Notes under the pieces: model-generated
Told to the model about the DNA's origin: nothing
What the model saw: the letters and a program-made list of their open reading frames with translations, nothing else
Databases searched by the model: none
Shown here: positions 19,987-29,818 of the stretch, piece by piece
How the letters are laid out: each line of letters begins with the position of its first letter
Position numbering within the stretch: the first letter of the stretch is position 1
DNA from: Polaribacter aquimarinus
Lineage (GTDB): Bacteria > Bacteroidota > Bacteroidia > Flavobacteriales > Flavobacteriaceae
NCBI RefSeq assembly: GCF_003129485.1
Contig: NZ_QFFG01000004.1
Location: 280,393 to 344,392 of the forward strand
Direction of reading: 5' to 3'
Length of the DNA stretch: 64,000 nucleotides
Program-made: the position numbers and the translations under genes

Positions 19987-22900
19987 ATGAAAAAAATGTT
20001 TTTCAGTGTACTAGAATTTGGGGTAATTCTATTCACTAAAAAAAAACAATACAAGGTTTTAATTACTTTACTATTGTTTTTGACTTCTGCAGTAACTTTT
20101 TCACAAACGATACCAGGTACGGGTTCTAATAATGCTACTTGTGGGGACTGTACACCCACAGGTTGGTTAGATTTTAATGGAACACCAGATATTTCTAGAG
20201 GAACTATTGCTGGAGGTCAAGGTACTATTGGTGCAGAAGCAACATGGTCAGCTGGTATTCTACCTAACCCTCCAACAGGGCATGCAACATGGATAACTAT
20301 GAAAGACTTAGGAGGTAATGGTACAGAAGAATCCGTTAGAACTACTATGGGAGATTTAGAAGTTGGAAAATTGTATAGACTTACCATATATACTATGTCT
20401 GCAACAAGTAATGCCAACGGTGGCACAGGTAATAACGAATATTATGGAGGTACACACAAACAGAAATTTGACTACCAAGTAGGTAAAAATGCGGCTACTT
20501 TATACCCAAGGCAGGTAGTAAATAGAATTTCTAAAAACGAATGGGGTAAGACATATTTTTACTTCATAGGAAATCCAGATAATATTGTAGGTGGCAAAGG
20601 TACTATGGTGTTAAATGTTTTTCCTGGTGAATATTCTGCTTATCCTGGTATTGGAAACGAAACCCCAGAAAATACATCTGTTGAACCACTTCACATAGCT
20701 GTAGAGTTAAATGCTATCGAAAAAATAGATACAGATGGAGACGGTATAGATGATACAATTGATATTGATGATGATAATGATGGTATTCTTGATACTGTAG
20801 AACTTACAGTTAATGGAACCACCTATGATCCACTTGGTGATGAAGATGGAGACTTCCTTCCGAACTATTTAGATGTTAGAGATGATAACGGTGTTGGAGA
20901 CTCTAGTACAACTAATTATGATGATATCAATGGAGATGGTATTCCAAATGTATATGATTTTGATAATGATGGTATTCCTAATCATTTAGATTTAGATTCA
21001 GATAATGATGGTATACCAGATATTATAGAAGCACAATCAACTTCTGGTTATATCCCTCCGAATGGTGTCGTGGGTGTAAATGGTCTAGACAGCGCTTACG
21101 AAAGTGGAGATGATACTGTAAATGCTAACGGTTTAGGTGGTTTAAATGGTGCTGGACTTATCAATTTTGATAGTAATGGAAACCCCGATTACTTAGATTT
21201 AGACTCTGATGGCGATGGTGTTTCAGATACGATCGAAGGTAATATAAATCTATCTGGAGATGTTGGTGAAAATGGATTAGACGATGCTTATGATAATGGT
21301 AGTAAATATACAGATGTAAATGGAAGCTTTGATAATACACAGCTCAATAACTTTCCAAATACAAGTGCTGCAGATTCTCCTGATGATGTCAATTGGAGAG
21401 ACTCTGGAACCATAATTCAAAAAGATACTGATGGTGATGGAATTCCAGATTCTGTAGATATAGATGATGATAATGATGGTATTATAGATACTGTCGAATG
21501 TGCTACAGTCAACAGAACTCAAAGTAATGCATCATCAGTTCAAAGTCAAAGTAGTGTTACAAATTCAGGTAATTCAATTGGTTCAGATAATTTAAGAGCA
21601 ACATTAAATTCTACTTCAGATGTATTAACTATAGATTTAGGTGTTATAGTCCCCAAAAACACTATTATTGAAATAGAATCACGTATTACAGGCTCATTAA
21701 GTAATGAAATGAAAATTGAGCAATCTTCAACTACTTCCAATTTTACAAACCCAAAAGTTTTTAACTGGATAGCTCTAAACACAGAACAAAACAAAGAGTA
21801 TAAATTATCTGCAGATGCAAGATACATTCAAATTACATTAGCTGTTTACACCTCAGGGACTCTTGAAATAGATAATATATTATATCAAGCTCATGACGTA
21901 GTCTGTGATTCTGATGGAGATGGCATACCCAATATAGTAGATTTAGATTCGGATAATGACGGAATCCCAGACAATATCGAAGCACAAGCAACAACAAATC
22001 AAGGAGGTTCTCCTTATATAGCTCCAGGTGGCTCCGTTGGTGCTAATGGTTTATACAGTGTTTATGAAAATAATGACACAGCTGGAGCAACAGGTTTAGG
22101 TGGTGCTGGTGGTGCTGGATTAATAAATACAGATAGTGGAAATGATGCTATTCCTGATTATTTAGATTCAGACTCTGATAATGATGGTATTTCTGATAGA
22201 GCTGAAGCTAACCTATCCATAAGTGGTAATTTTGGTGCTAATGGTTTAGATGCAAACTATGATGTTGGTGATGGTTATACAGACACTAATGGTAGCTTTG
22301 ACAATACACAAACAGACAATTTCCCTGATGCAGATAATGATGTTAACGATGGTAGTGGAGATGATTCTGGTGATGTAGATTATAGAGATGCTGACTCTTC
22401 TTTTAGTGATAACGATAATGACGGTATCCCTGATGCTACAGATTTAGATGATGATAATGATGGTATATTAGATACAGAAGAAGGTTTTGACAACTGTAGT
22501 GGCACAATAACTTCTTCAATTTTTACAATAACCACTGCTGGAGGTACTACTACAGACAATATAAATTTAACTTCTTTAGGTGTAGCAATTGGTAGTCAAG
22601 TTGTAATAAGTAATATTCAAGCGGAAGGTGATTTAGATGGAGGTTCCGAAACATTCACCGTAAATATTAATAGTGGTAGTTATGTCTCTCCATCAGTAAA
22701 TACAGGGGTACAATGTAGCACCACCCTTGGTTTTAACCCACTAACAAGTCCAATAACACAAACCGTAAGCGTCATAGATATCGGTTCTGGAACACCAGGA
22801 ATAACAATTTTAGCAGATGCTTCAGCAGATGTAGGTGTTTTAGGAGGTTGTACAGGTGCAATGCGATACACAATCCAAGTAAGCTGTTCTCCAGCTCTTG

Positions 22901-25900
22901 ATACAGATAATGACGGAGTCCCTAATTACTTAGATTTAGACTCAGATAATGATGGTATTCCTGATAACATCGAAGCACAAAGTACAATAGGTTATATTAC
23001 TCCTAATGGTGTATTTAATGCAAATGGTATTGACACTGCTTATTCCACTGGCACAAATGGTTTAACTCCACAAGACACTGATGGTGATGGTCTTAAAGAT
23101 TATTTAGAAACAGACTCAGACAATGATGGCCTATTGGATAATACTGAAGCTGGAACTTCAATTTCTGGAGTTTTTGGTACAAATGGATTAGATGCTAATT
23201 ATGACAATGGTGATAACTACACAGATGTTAATGGTAATTACGATAACTCACAAACAAATAACTTTCCTGATGTAGATGGTGATGTTTTTTCTGGTGGAGA
23301 TGTAGATTATAGAGATGATACATTTACAAATGACATCGATGGAGATGGTGTAAGTAATGAAACAGATTTAGATGATGATAATGATGGTATTCTAGATACT
23401 GTAGAAATAGGCACGTGTTCCGTAAATAACGGTATTTTAGATTGGGATGCTGAATATACAGAAGGTACAACAACAGAAACCTCTGGAGATGATCCAATTA
23501 CCACAAATGCAAATATTACAAATGCAAATGTAGAATTTAGAATGTCTAGAACTACTAACGTGGGTAGTGACAGTAATTATCGTATAAATGATTTTATTAC
23601 TACAAATTCTTCTTACACTATCAGACAAAGAGCTTCTATTGGTGCGGAATCAAGGCACATTTTCGATTTAAGTGCTCCAATATATAATTTATCTTTTACT
23701 ATTTATGATATTAATAGGGAAACTGCAGCTACGGCTACAGACGATGTTCAAGTAATCTTAACAAAGCAAGATGGTTCTACTTATACACTTTTAGCAACAG
23801 ACTACACAACTGGAGCATCTTACACCTACAGCGGAGGAACTTTCACAGGTACTACAACAGGAACATCAAATGTAACAATTGGAGCAATACCGGCTTGGAT
23901 TGTTAAAATACAAATTGTATATAAAAATGTAGGTACTGGTACTGTTACTCCTTTTAACGAATCACAAGATATTGCTTTAGGTAATTTTACATATTGTACC
24001 CCTTTAGATACAGATGGTGATGGGGTTTTCGATTATATTGATTTAGATTCAGATAACGACGGAATTCCTGATAACTTTGAAGCTCAACCCACCGGTAGCT
24101 ACATCCCTCCTACTGGAAGTTATGGTATTACAGGTATCGATTTAGCTTATGGTAATGGAGTTACTCCAGAAAATACAGATGCAACTGCTATTGGTCCATT
24201 AGTTTCAGACACTATACCAGATTATTTAGACCCAGACTCAGACGGTGATGGAACAAATGATGTATTAGAATCAAGTTTAGGTGGAGCTTTACCAAATGAT
24301 GGCAGCAAAGTTACTGGTACTTTTGGTACTAATGGATTACTAGATACATTAGATAACGGAGATACTTACAATGATGTAAATGGTAGTTTTGACAACACCG
24401 TTTCAGATAATTTTACTGATAGCGACAATGACGTTACTATTGGCGGGGATTTAGATTATAGAGATACCGTTGTTGGTGTGGATACCGATAAAGATGGTAT
24501 TGGAAATGCTACAGATATTGATGATGATAACGATGGTATTACTGATATTTCAGAAAGTGGGGGAAACAATCCTGATGGTGATGAAGATGGAGATGGTACA
24601 CCAAATTATAGAGATAATTCTGATGGAGGTAATGGTGGTGATGGAAGCACCACTAATTATACAGACACAAATAATGATGGAATCCCTGATGTGTATGACT
24701 TTGATAATGATGGTGTTCCAAATCATTTAGATATAGATACTGATAATGATGGTATTCCAGATAATATAGAAGCACAAACAACAGTTGGTTATGTTCCCCC
24801 TTCTACAGATACAGATAATGATGCAGATAATGATGGTTTAAACGATGCGTACGATACTGATTGTACAGTAGGTAGTCCTTGTGGAACAAGTAATACAGTT
24901 GGGGTAGATATCTCAACTACACCAAGAAACACAGACAACACAGACAATCCAGATTATAAAGATTTAGATTCAGACAATGATGGGAAACCTGATATAGAAG
25001 AAAATGGAGATTCTGATAACTCTATTAGTGGTAATGATTCAGATGGAGATGGACTAGATGATAATTTTGAAGGTTCTGACTTAAATGATGGTTATGATGT
25101 AAATGATGAAATAAACACTCCTCAGACTGACTTACCAGATGTAGATTCTGATGTTACAACCGATGATGTAGATTATAGAGATTCAGATGATGATCCAGTA
25201 TCTCCAAATTATTCTGGTAATACATTATGGCTTAGAGCTGATAAAGACGTTACTGGAGGTAATGATGTAACTCTTTGGTCAGATCAAACACCTGGTAACG
25301 CAGATTTTGTTGGAGATGGTACACCAGATGTAACTGTAACTGCAAATAATTTAAACTTTAATCCTACAGTTACATTTGTTCAAGCTGATAATGATGTACT
25401 TAGATATACAGGAAACCTAAACCCCAGAACAATGTATATTGTTTATAAGGATGCAGCAACAACAAATTGGACAACTCCATTTACAAATGATGATGCAGAT
25501 GGTATTGGGCATGGGCATTCAGACGATTCTCAATTGTACAACACTACTTGGACTCCTCCTGACGTTAGAAATGGTGCAGAGTATGTAAATGGTCTTTCGT
25601 CAGATTTTCTAACAAAATCAAGACCAGACAATTACGAGATACACTCAAGAGTTTACCTTTCTAATATTTCTAACGAATCTAGAAATTATTATGTTGGTAG
25701 AGATAGAGAACAAGGTACAGATAGAGTTATAGATGGTGCAGTGGCTGAGGTTATTTTATATAGCGATGCCCATACAGATGCAAGAAGACAAGAAGTAGAA
25801 ACTTATCTAGCTATAAAATATGGATTTACATTGGATGTAACTGATAATAGTGGCTCAATCGTTGAAGGAGATTATATTCTTACTGGAGGTAACCCAACTA

Positions 25901-28767
25901 TTTGGGATTATACTACAAATGCGGCTTATCATAATGACGTAGCCGGTATTGGTCGAGATGACGCTATGGATTTAGATCAGTTTCAATCAAAATCAGTAAA
26001 TTCTGATGCTATTATTACTATTGGTTTAGGTGCTATAGCTTCCACCAATTTAACTAATGGAAATTCTTTTACCAACAATAAAGACTTTTTAGTTTGGGGT
26101 AATGATAATGGGGTAATCAACAATACAACTACTTCAGAGTTAGTTTGTGCACCAGAAATTACTATTGGTAGAAAATGGAAAATTGAAGAAAATGGAACTG
26201 TTGGTTCTGTACAAATTGCAGTAAATAGAAGTACTATTGATGCCGCTTTAGTGACACCTAATACTTTAAAAGTTCTTAAAGTTGCAGACGATGCTAATTT
26301 CACTTCAAATGTAGATTATGTACCCTTAGAAGCTACTTCAATTACAGATTCGGCTGGTAATAACGAAAATGTTTACTCTGCTAATTACGACTTTAACGGT
26401 ACTAAATATTTTACTTACACAGAAATAAATGGTATTTTCTGGAATGGAGCAACAACCAATGCTGCAGATAGATGGAAAGGTGGTAATAGTGGTTCTATTA
26501 CAGGTGGACCAAGTACTAATGCTGCCGATGTAGATAAAGTTATGGTTATTGATGCTCAAGGTTCATCCAACCACGCTACTCTTGCTGAAGATGTAGAAGT
26601 AGAATGTGTTTGGATAAAAGCAAATTCTAAATTAATGGTTCAAAACAACAAGTTCTTAGAATTTGATGAAGATTTTATTTTAGATGGTGAACTTAGATTA
26701 ATTGGTAATGGACAATTAATTCAAACTCACACAGGACTTTCTAATGTTCAAGGAGATGGTAAATTATTTAGAGATCAGGCTGCAATTGTTCCAAGCATTT
26801 ACAGGTATCATTATTGGACTTCTCCGGTAAGAGAATTAAATAAAGATAACTTTAGAGTTGGTCAAGTAATGTTTGATGGTAATGAGCCTACTGCTGAAAA
26901 CTCTCCTATAAGAAGTATAACTTGGGATGGAAATGGAAACTTATATGATGGTAAAACAGGTTCTGCTTCTCCATATGAAGCTATCAAAATTGCCCCATAT
27001 TGGATATACTCTTATCTTAATGGTGAAGATCAAAGCGATTGGGTACAACAATGGGCTACCGGAGTCATAGAGAGAGGACAAGGTTATTCTATGAAGAGTA
27101 CTGGGCAAAACCCTCAAAACTTTACATTTATTGGAACACCAAATGATGGCTCTATAACTTTTAACTTTACTGCAAACAGAACAAGTTTATTAGGTAACCC
27201 ATACCCAAGTGCTTTAGATGCTGTTAATTTTATAAATACAAATATAAATGAGATAGATGGTACATTATATTTCTGGGAACATACAGGTGAAGATAACATT
27301 ATACCTGCTAGTTCAGAAGGTCATAATTTAACGGGATATCAAGGGGGTTACTCTCAAAGAAACATAGCTATGGGAGTAGCTGCAAATAGTGTTCCTGCTT
27401 CAGCTGCAGTGGTATTTGATTGGGAGAATGCAACTATTAGTAATAATAAGGTTGTACAAACTGTTGATGGTATTACAGCTACTGTAGAATTTTCTTCAGG
27501 TAATGCCATAAAAGAAGATATTAGTTTAATTGCTCAACCTACAGATTATGCAATTGAAAACGAAGACGGAAATGGTTCATATACAATGACTGTTAGTTTT
27601 AACCAAAAAGTTGATATGGAGAGTATTAAAATATATAATGATATTTTAGGTACAACTCCTTTAAATTTAACTATTTCTGCAGGTATCAATTTTGATGATG
27701 TTACAACTTCTTTAACAAATACAGCTTCATTAGTTATAGATAAAACCGTTTCATTATCATGGAAAGATGTCTTTAGTTTTACAATTAGCAGCTCTACTCC
27801 ATTTAAAATTGGACTTAATGATATGAAATTAAGAAAAGGTAATCTACCTAGCATAGGTGGTGGTACATATCATGCTCCAAATAGATATATTGCTGTTGCT
27901 CAAGGTTTCTTTGTTTCTTCTTCAAATACTGGTGGAACAGTTAGATTTGAAAACTCTATGAGAGCTTTTGAAGATGATAATTATACCACAGATGGTTCAG
28001 GAGGAGGTTCTGGTACTTATTTTTTTAAAGGCAGTAAGAAATCTTCTAATCATAAACAAATAAACCTGTTACCTATTTTAAAACTTGGATTTAATTACAA
28101 AGATTCGAATAATGCTCAACTTCATAGACAATTAGGTATTTCATTTAGAAGAGGTAACGATTTTAAATATGATAATGGATATGATAGTGAAATTTACGAT
28201 TTAGGTTCAACAGACTTTTATTGGCAGTTTCCAGAGTACTCAGATAAGAAGTTAATTATAGCTGGGGTATCTGAAATTTCAAATTCTCTTAGAGTTCCTA
28301 TTGTTCTTAAAATTGATACAGATAATCCTATTTTAATACAAATAGATGAAAAAAATAATATTTCCAAAAACATATATTTACAGGATGCATTATCTGGAAA
28401 ATCTTATGAACTATCAAAAAGTAACCTAATAGAATTAAATATTGAAAAAGGTATTTACACCAATCGTTTTTTCTTAACTTTTGGAGATAATAATGGTGCT
28501 TTAAATAACCAAGACAATCTTCTTAACAATAAAATTAGTATTTTCTTAAAAAGAGATGTTAAAGAATTAATATTACAAAACAGCTCCGGTTTGGTAATTA
28601 AAAAGCTAGAAATGTTTAATATTTTAGGTCAAAAATCTAAAAGTTGGAATACAATTGAAACAAAAAACACAAATAAATTTAGCGTTAAAAACTTTTCTAA
28701 TGCGGTTTACATTGTAAAAATAACAACAGAAATTGGGATTTTTACTAAAAAAATAATAATAGAATAA
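19987..28767 (+). CDS. Giant T9SS-exported TSP3-repeat surface protein B
   Basis: 2926-aa tandem paralogue of the preceding gene with the same order: an N-terminal extension with a VLEFG motif, a signal core ending TFSQ, the [13 protein letters not shown] domain, a long TSP3-like calcium-binding array (about residues 240-1740), a LamG-like region from NTLWLRADKDVT, the conserved [34 protein letters not shown] module, and a T9SS type A sorting domain (MFNILGQKSKSW ... AVYIVKITTEIGIFTKKIIIE). It differs from A by an extra about 135-aa domain at about residues 833-970 (from GFDNCSGTITSS) where A has only a short link, and by a different LamG-like sequence. The conserved module is nearly identical in protein but diverged in synonymous sites, so the duplication is not recent. 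Confidence 0.85.
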   Translation: MKKMFFSVLEFGVILFTKKKQYKVLITLLLFLTSAVTFSQTIPGTGSNNATCGDCTPTGWLDFNGTPDISRGTIAGGQGTIGAEATWSAGILPNPPTGHATWITMKDLGGNGTEESVRTTMGDLEVGKLYRLTIYTMSATSNANGGTGNNEYYGGTHKQKFDYQVGKNAATLYPRQVVNRISKNEWGKTYFYFIGNPDNIVGGKGTMVLNVFPGEYSAYPGIGNETPENTSVEPLHIAVELNAIEKIDTDGDGIDDTIDIDDDNDGILDTVELTVNGTTYDPLGDEDGDFLPNYLDVRDDNGVGDSSTTNYDDINGDGIPNVYDFDNDGIPNHLDLDSDNDGIPDIIEAQSTSGYIPPNGVVGVNGLDSAYESGDDTVNANGLGGLNGAGLINFDSNGNPDYLDLDSDGDGVSDTIEGNINLSGDVGENGLDDAYDNGSKYTDVNGSFDNTQLNNFPNTSAADSPDDVNWRDSGTIIQKDTDGDGIPDSVDIDDDNDGIIDTVECATVNRTQSNASSVQSQSSVTNSGNSIGSDNLRATLNSTSDVLTIDLGVIVPKNTIIEIESRITGSLSNEMKIEQSSTTSNFTNPKVFNWIALNTEQNKEYKLSADARYIQITLAVYTSGTLEIDNILYQAHDVVCDSDGDGIPNIVDLDSDNDGIPDNIEAQATTNQGGSPYIAPGGSVGANGLYSVYENNDTAGATGLGGAGGAGLINTDSGNDAIPDYLDSDSDNDGISDRAEANLSISGNFGANGLDANYDVGDGYTDTNGSFDNTQTDNFPDADNDVNDGSGDDSGDVDYRDADSSFSDNDNDGIPDATDLDDDNDGILDTEEGFDNCSGTITSSIFTITTAGGTTTDNINLTSLGVAIGSQVVISNIQAEGDLDGGSETFTVNINSGSYVSPSVNTGVQCSTTLGFNPLTSPITQTVSVIDIGSGTPGITILADASADVGVLGGCTGAMRYTIQVSCSPALDTDNDGVPNYLDLDSDNDGIPDNIEAQSTIGYITPNGVFNANGIDTAYSTGTNGLTPQDTDGDGLKDYLETDSDNDGLLDNTEAGTSISGVFGTNGLDANYDNGDNYTDVNGNYDNSQTNNFPDVDGDVFSGGDVDYRDDTFTNDIDGDGVSNETDLDDDNDGILDTVEIGTCSVNNGILDWDAEYTEGTTTETSGDDPITTNANITNANVEFRMSRTTNVGSDSNYRINDFITTNSSYTIRQRASIGAESRHIFDLSAPIYNLSFTIYDINRETAATATDDVQVILTKQDGSTYTLLATDYTTGASYTYSGGTFTGTTTGTSNVTIGAIPAWIVKIQIVYKNVGTGTVTPFNESQDIALGNFTYCTPLDTDGDGVFDYIDLDSDNDGIPDNFEAQPTGSYIPPTGSYGITGIDLAYGNGVTPENTDATAIGPLVSDTIPDYLDPDSDGDGTNDVLESSLGGALPNDGSKVTGTFGTNGLLDTLDNGDTYNDVNGSFDNTVSDNFTDSDNDVTIGGDLDYRDTVVGVDTDKDGIGNATDIDDDNDGITDISESGGNNPDGDEDGDGTPNYRDNSDGGNGGDGSTTNYTDTNNDGIPDVYDFDNDGVPNHLDIDTDNDGIPDNIEAQTTVGYVPPSTDTDNDADNDGLNDAYDTDCTVGSPCGTSNTVGVDISTTPRNTDNTDNPDYKDLDSDNDGKPDIEENGDSDNSISGNDSDGDGLDDNFEGSDLNDGYDVNDEINTPQTDLPDVDSDVTTDDVDYRDSDDDPVSPNYSGNTLWLRADKDVTGGNDVTLWSDQTPGNADFVGDGTPDVTVTANNLNFNPTVTFVQADNDVLRYTGNLNPRTMYIVYKDAATTNWTTPFTNDDADGIGHGHSDDSQLYNTTWTPPDVRNGAEYVNGLSSDFLTKSRPDNYEIHSRVYLSNISNESRNYYVGRDREQGTDRVIDGAVAEVILYSDAHTDARRQEVETYLAIKYGFTLDVTDNSGSIVEGDYILTGGNPTIWDYTTNAAYHNDVAGIGRDDAMDLDQFQSKSVNSDAIITIGLGAIASTNLTNGNSFTNNKDFLVWGNDNGVINNTTTSELVCAPEITIGRKWKIEENGTVGSVQIAVNRSTIDAALVTPNTLKVLKVADDANFTSNVDYVPLEATSITDSAGNNENVYSANYDFNGTKYFTYTEINGIFWNGATTNAADRWKGGNSGSITGGPSTNAADVDKVMVIDAQGSSNHATLAEDVEVECVWIKANSKLMVQNNKFLEFDEDFILDGELRLIGNGQLIQTHTGLSNVQGDGKLFRDQAAIVPSIYRYHYWTSPVRELNKDNFRVGQVMFDGNEPTAENSPIRSITWDGNGNLYDGKTGSASPYEAIKIAPYWIYSYLNGEDQSDWVQQWATGVIERGQGYSMKSTGQNPQNFTFIGTPNDGSITFNFTANRTSLLGNPYPSALDAVNFINTNINEIDGTLYFWEHTGEDNIIPASSEGHNLTGYQGGYSQRNIAMGVAANSVPASAAVVFDWENATISNNKVVQTVDGITATVEFSSGNAIKEDISLIAQPTDYAIENEDGNGSYTMTVSFNQKVDMESIKIYNDILGTTPLNLTISAGINFDDVTTSLTNTASLVIDKTVSLSWKDVFSFTISSSTPFKIGLNDMKLRKGNLPSIGGGTYHAPNRYIAVAQGFFVSSSNTGGTVRFENSMRAFEDDNYTTDGSGGGSGTYFFKGSKKSSNHKQINLLPILKLGFNYKDSNNAQLHRQLGISFRRGNDFKYDNGYDSEIYDLGSTDFYWQFPEYSDKKLIIAGVSEISNSLRVPIVLKIDTDNPILIQIDEKNNISKNIYLQDALSGKSYELSKSNLIELNIEKGIYTNRFFLTFGDNNGALNNQDNLLNNKISIFLKRDVKELILQNSSGLVIKKLEMFNILGQKSKSWNTIETKNTNKFSVKNFSNAVYIVKITTEIGIFTKKIIIE

Positions 28768-28780
28768 ACACCAGTTATAA

Positions 28781-28838
28781 CTTTAATTTAAGTAAAAAAG
28801 AAGCAGGATTATCTGCTTCTTTTTTACTTAAATTAAAG
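28781..28838. terminator. 26-bp perfect hairpin terminator
   Basis: The arms 28781-28806 and 28813-28838 are fully complementary over 26 bp with a 6-nt loop (GATTAT). The core pairs GAAGCAG with CTGCTTC, followed by TTTTTTA. It closes the giant-gene unit; the A-rich left arm would also let it work on the minus strand. Confidence 0.88.
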
Positions 28839-28929
28839 TATCTTTTTTTATTATTAAAAAATTAATTTATATATTAGCCAAATATTATAAACCCAAAAGG
28901 TTTTTAGTAGCCCCTAAATTAATTACTTT

Positions 28930-29487
28930 ATGACCCCTAAATCTAAAAGTAAATGGTATTTATTACCATTTGTTTTACTATTTATTAATTTAAATAGTTT
29001 AGCACAAATTTACAATATTAATGATTTCTCTGTTAATGCTAATACCATTTTAACAGATGTATGTAATTTTTATGATTCTGTAATATATATTAAAAATTAT
29101 AAAAATTTACTTGTATCTCTTCAATCGACAGAAGCTTCCTCGTTCAATTTCAAATCAATAGAGACAAAAAAACAAACAACTTGTTCTTTTAATAAATTAT
29201 TCGTTTCTGATTTAGAAATTTTAACCAACAGCAATTCTAAAAGTAATACGAAAAACGTTGTTGATTTAAATGAAATCTACATCACTTTAGTAACAGAAAA
29301 AAATACAAATATTAATGACCCCACGAATTTAACGGATATAGATGGGGATGTGCTCACGATAGGTGATGTAGATTATAGGGTTACACACCTATCTGGCACT
29401 CCATTAATTGTTAAAATAATTCAAAACCCTATAAGTAAAATATTATATTATAGATTATCTAAAGAATTAAATAGAATTCAAAGTTGA
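28930..29487 (+). CDS. Secreted orphan protein carrying one TSP3-module tail
   Basis: 185-aa protein with a signal peptide (hydrophobic WYLLPFVLLFINLNSLAQ, cleavage near residue 26). The central part matches nothing I recognise. Near residue 140, NLTDIDGDVLTIGDVDYRV copies the closing part of the repeat module of the two upstream giants (compare [16 protein letters not shown]). The end (ILYYRLSKELNRIQS) is not a T9SS sorting domain. It could be the relic of a third giant gene reduced by internal deletion, or a small secreted partner. The frame is intact and begins 91 nt after the hairpin terminator. Confidence 0.6.
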   Translation: MTPKSKSKWYLLPFVLLFINLNSLAQIYNINDFSVNANTILTDVCNFYDSVIYIKNYKNLLVSLQSTEASSFNFKSIETKKQTTCSFNKLFVSDLEILTNSNSKSNTKNVVDLNEIYITLVTEKNTNINDPTNLTDIDGDVLTIGDVDYRVTHLSGTPLIVKIIQNPISKILYYRLSKELNRIQS

Positions 29488-29589
29488 GTTATTAATTTAA
29501 AGAACCTATACAATTTTGATCTAAAAACAAACAAAACTTTTAATAAACCCATATATAAAATAAGGAAAAGATAAACAAGAAACAAAAAT

Positions 29590-29618
29590 CCCCTAACCCC
29601 TAAAATCCCCTTAACCCC
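29590..29618 (-). other. G-quadruplex motif (C-rich on plus strand)
   Basis: Four CCCC runs at 29590-29593, 29597-29600, 29607-29610 and 29615-29618 give, on the minus strand, four G4 runs with loops of 4, 6 and 3 nt. It ends 1 nt before the ATG of the 53-aa gene, so it would be in that gene's leader. Such runs stand out in DNA this AT-rich. The structure itself is a prediction. Confidence 0.6.
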
Positions 29619-29619
29619 T

Positions 29620-29781
29620 ATGTTTAATTTTATAAAGGTATTATTAGTAATGCCTCCACCGCCTTCACCAGGTCCTCCAGGTCCTCCGGGGGTACCCATA
29701 GACAACATTAATTTCTTTTTATTCTTTACAGCTATCTTATTTGGCGGAATATTGATGTACAGAAAAAGAAAAATAACCTAA
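29620..29781 (+). CDS. 53-aa polyproline/PID/transmembrane small protein
   Basis: The short frame encodes MFNFIKVLLVM, a proline/glycine tract (PPPPSPGPPGPPGVPIDN), one transmembrane segment (FFLFFTAILFGGIL) and a basic tail (MYRKRKIT). The order Pro-Ile-Asp, hydrophobic helix, basic cluster resembles the C-terminal sorting signal that I recall from Bacteroidota as PID-CTERM; that match is from memory. Family members normally have a signal peptide before the proline tract; here only 11 hydrophobic residues precede it and the upstream frame closes at 29572, so the N-terminus may be degraded. No clear ribosome-binding site. Confidence 0.6.
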   Translation: MFNFIKVLLVMPPPPSPGPPGPPGVPIDNINFFLFFTAILFGGILMYRKRKIT

Positions 29782-29818
29782 ACTTAAATAATTATTTAAC
29801 CTACTAATTTTAACTATT

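Noticed and set aside
21277..21827. Minus-strand frames in giant gene B
   Set aside because: Low-complexity shadows of the TSP3 repeats.
12000..25200. CRISPR-like spaced repeats
   Set aside because: The repeats are in-frame protein modules of varying length and sequence, with no uniform spacers and no cas genes.
28915..28945. CCCCTAAAT direct repeat near the orphan gene start
   Set aside because: Only two short copies, one inside the coding start; can be chance despite the similar C-run tract at 29590.
29478..29708. Minus-strand 76-aa glycine/proline-rich frame
   Set aside because: It is antisense to the 53-aa polyproline protein; the plus strand has the better plan (PID, helix, basic tail).
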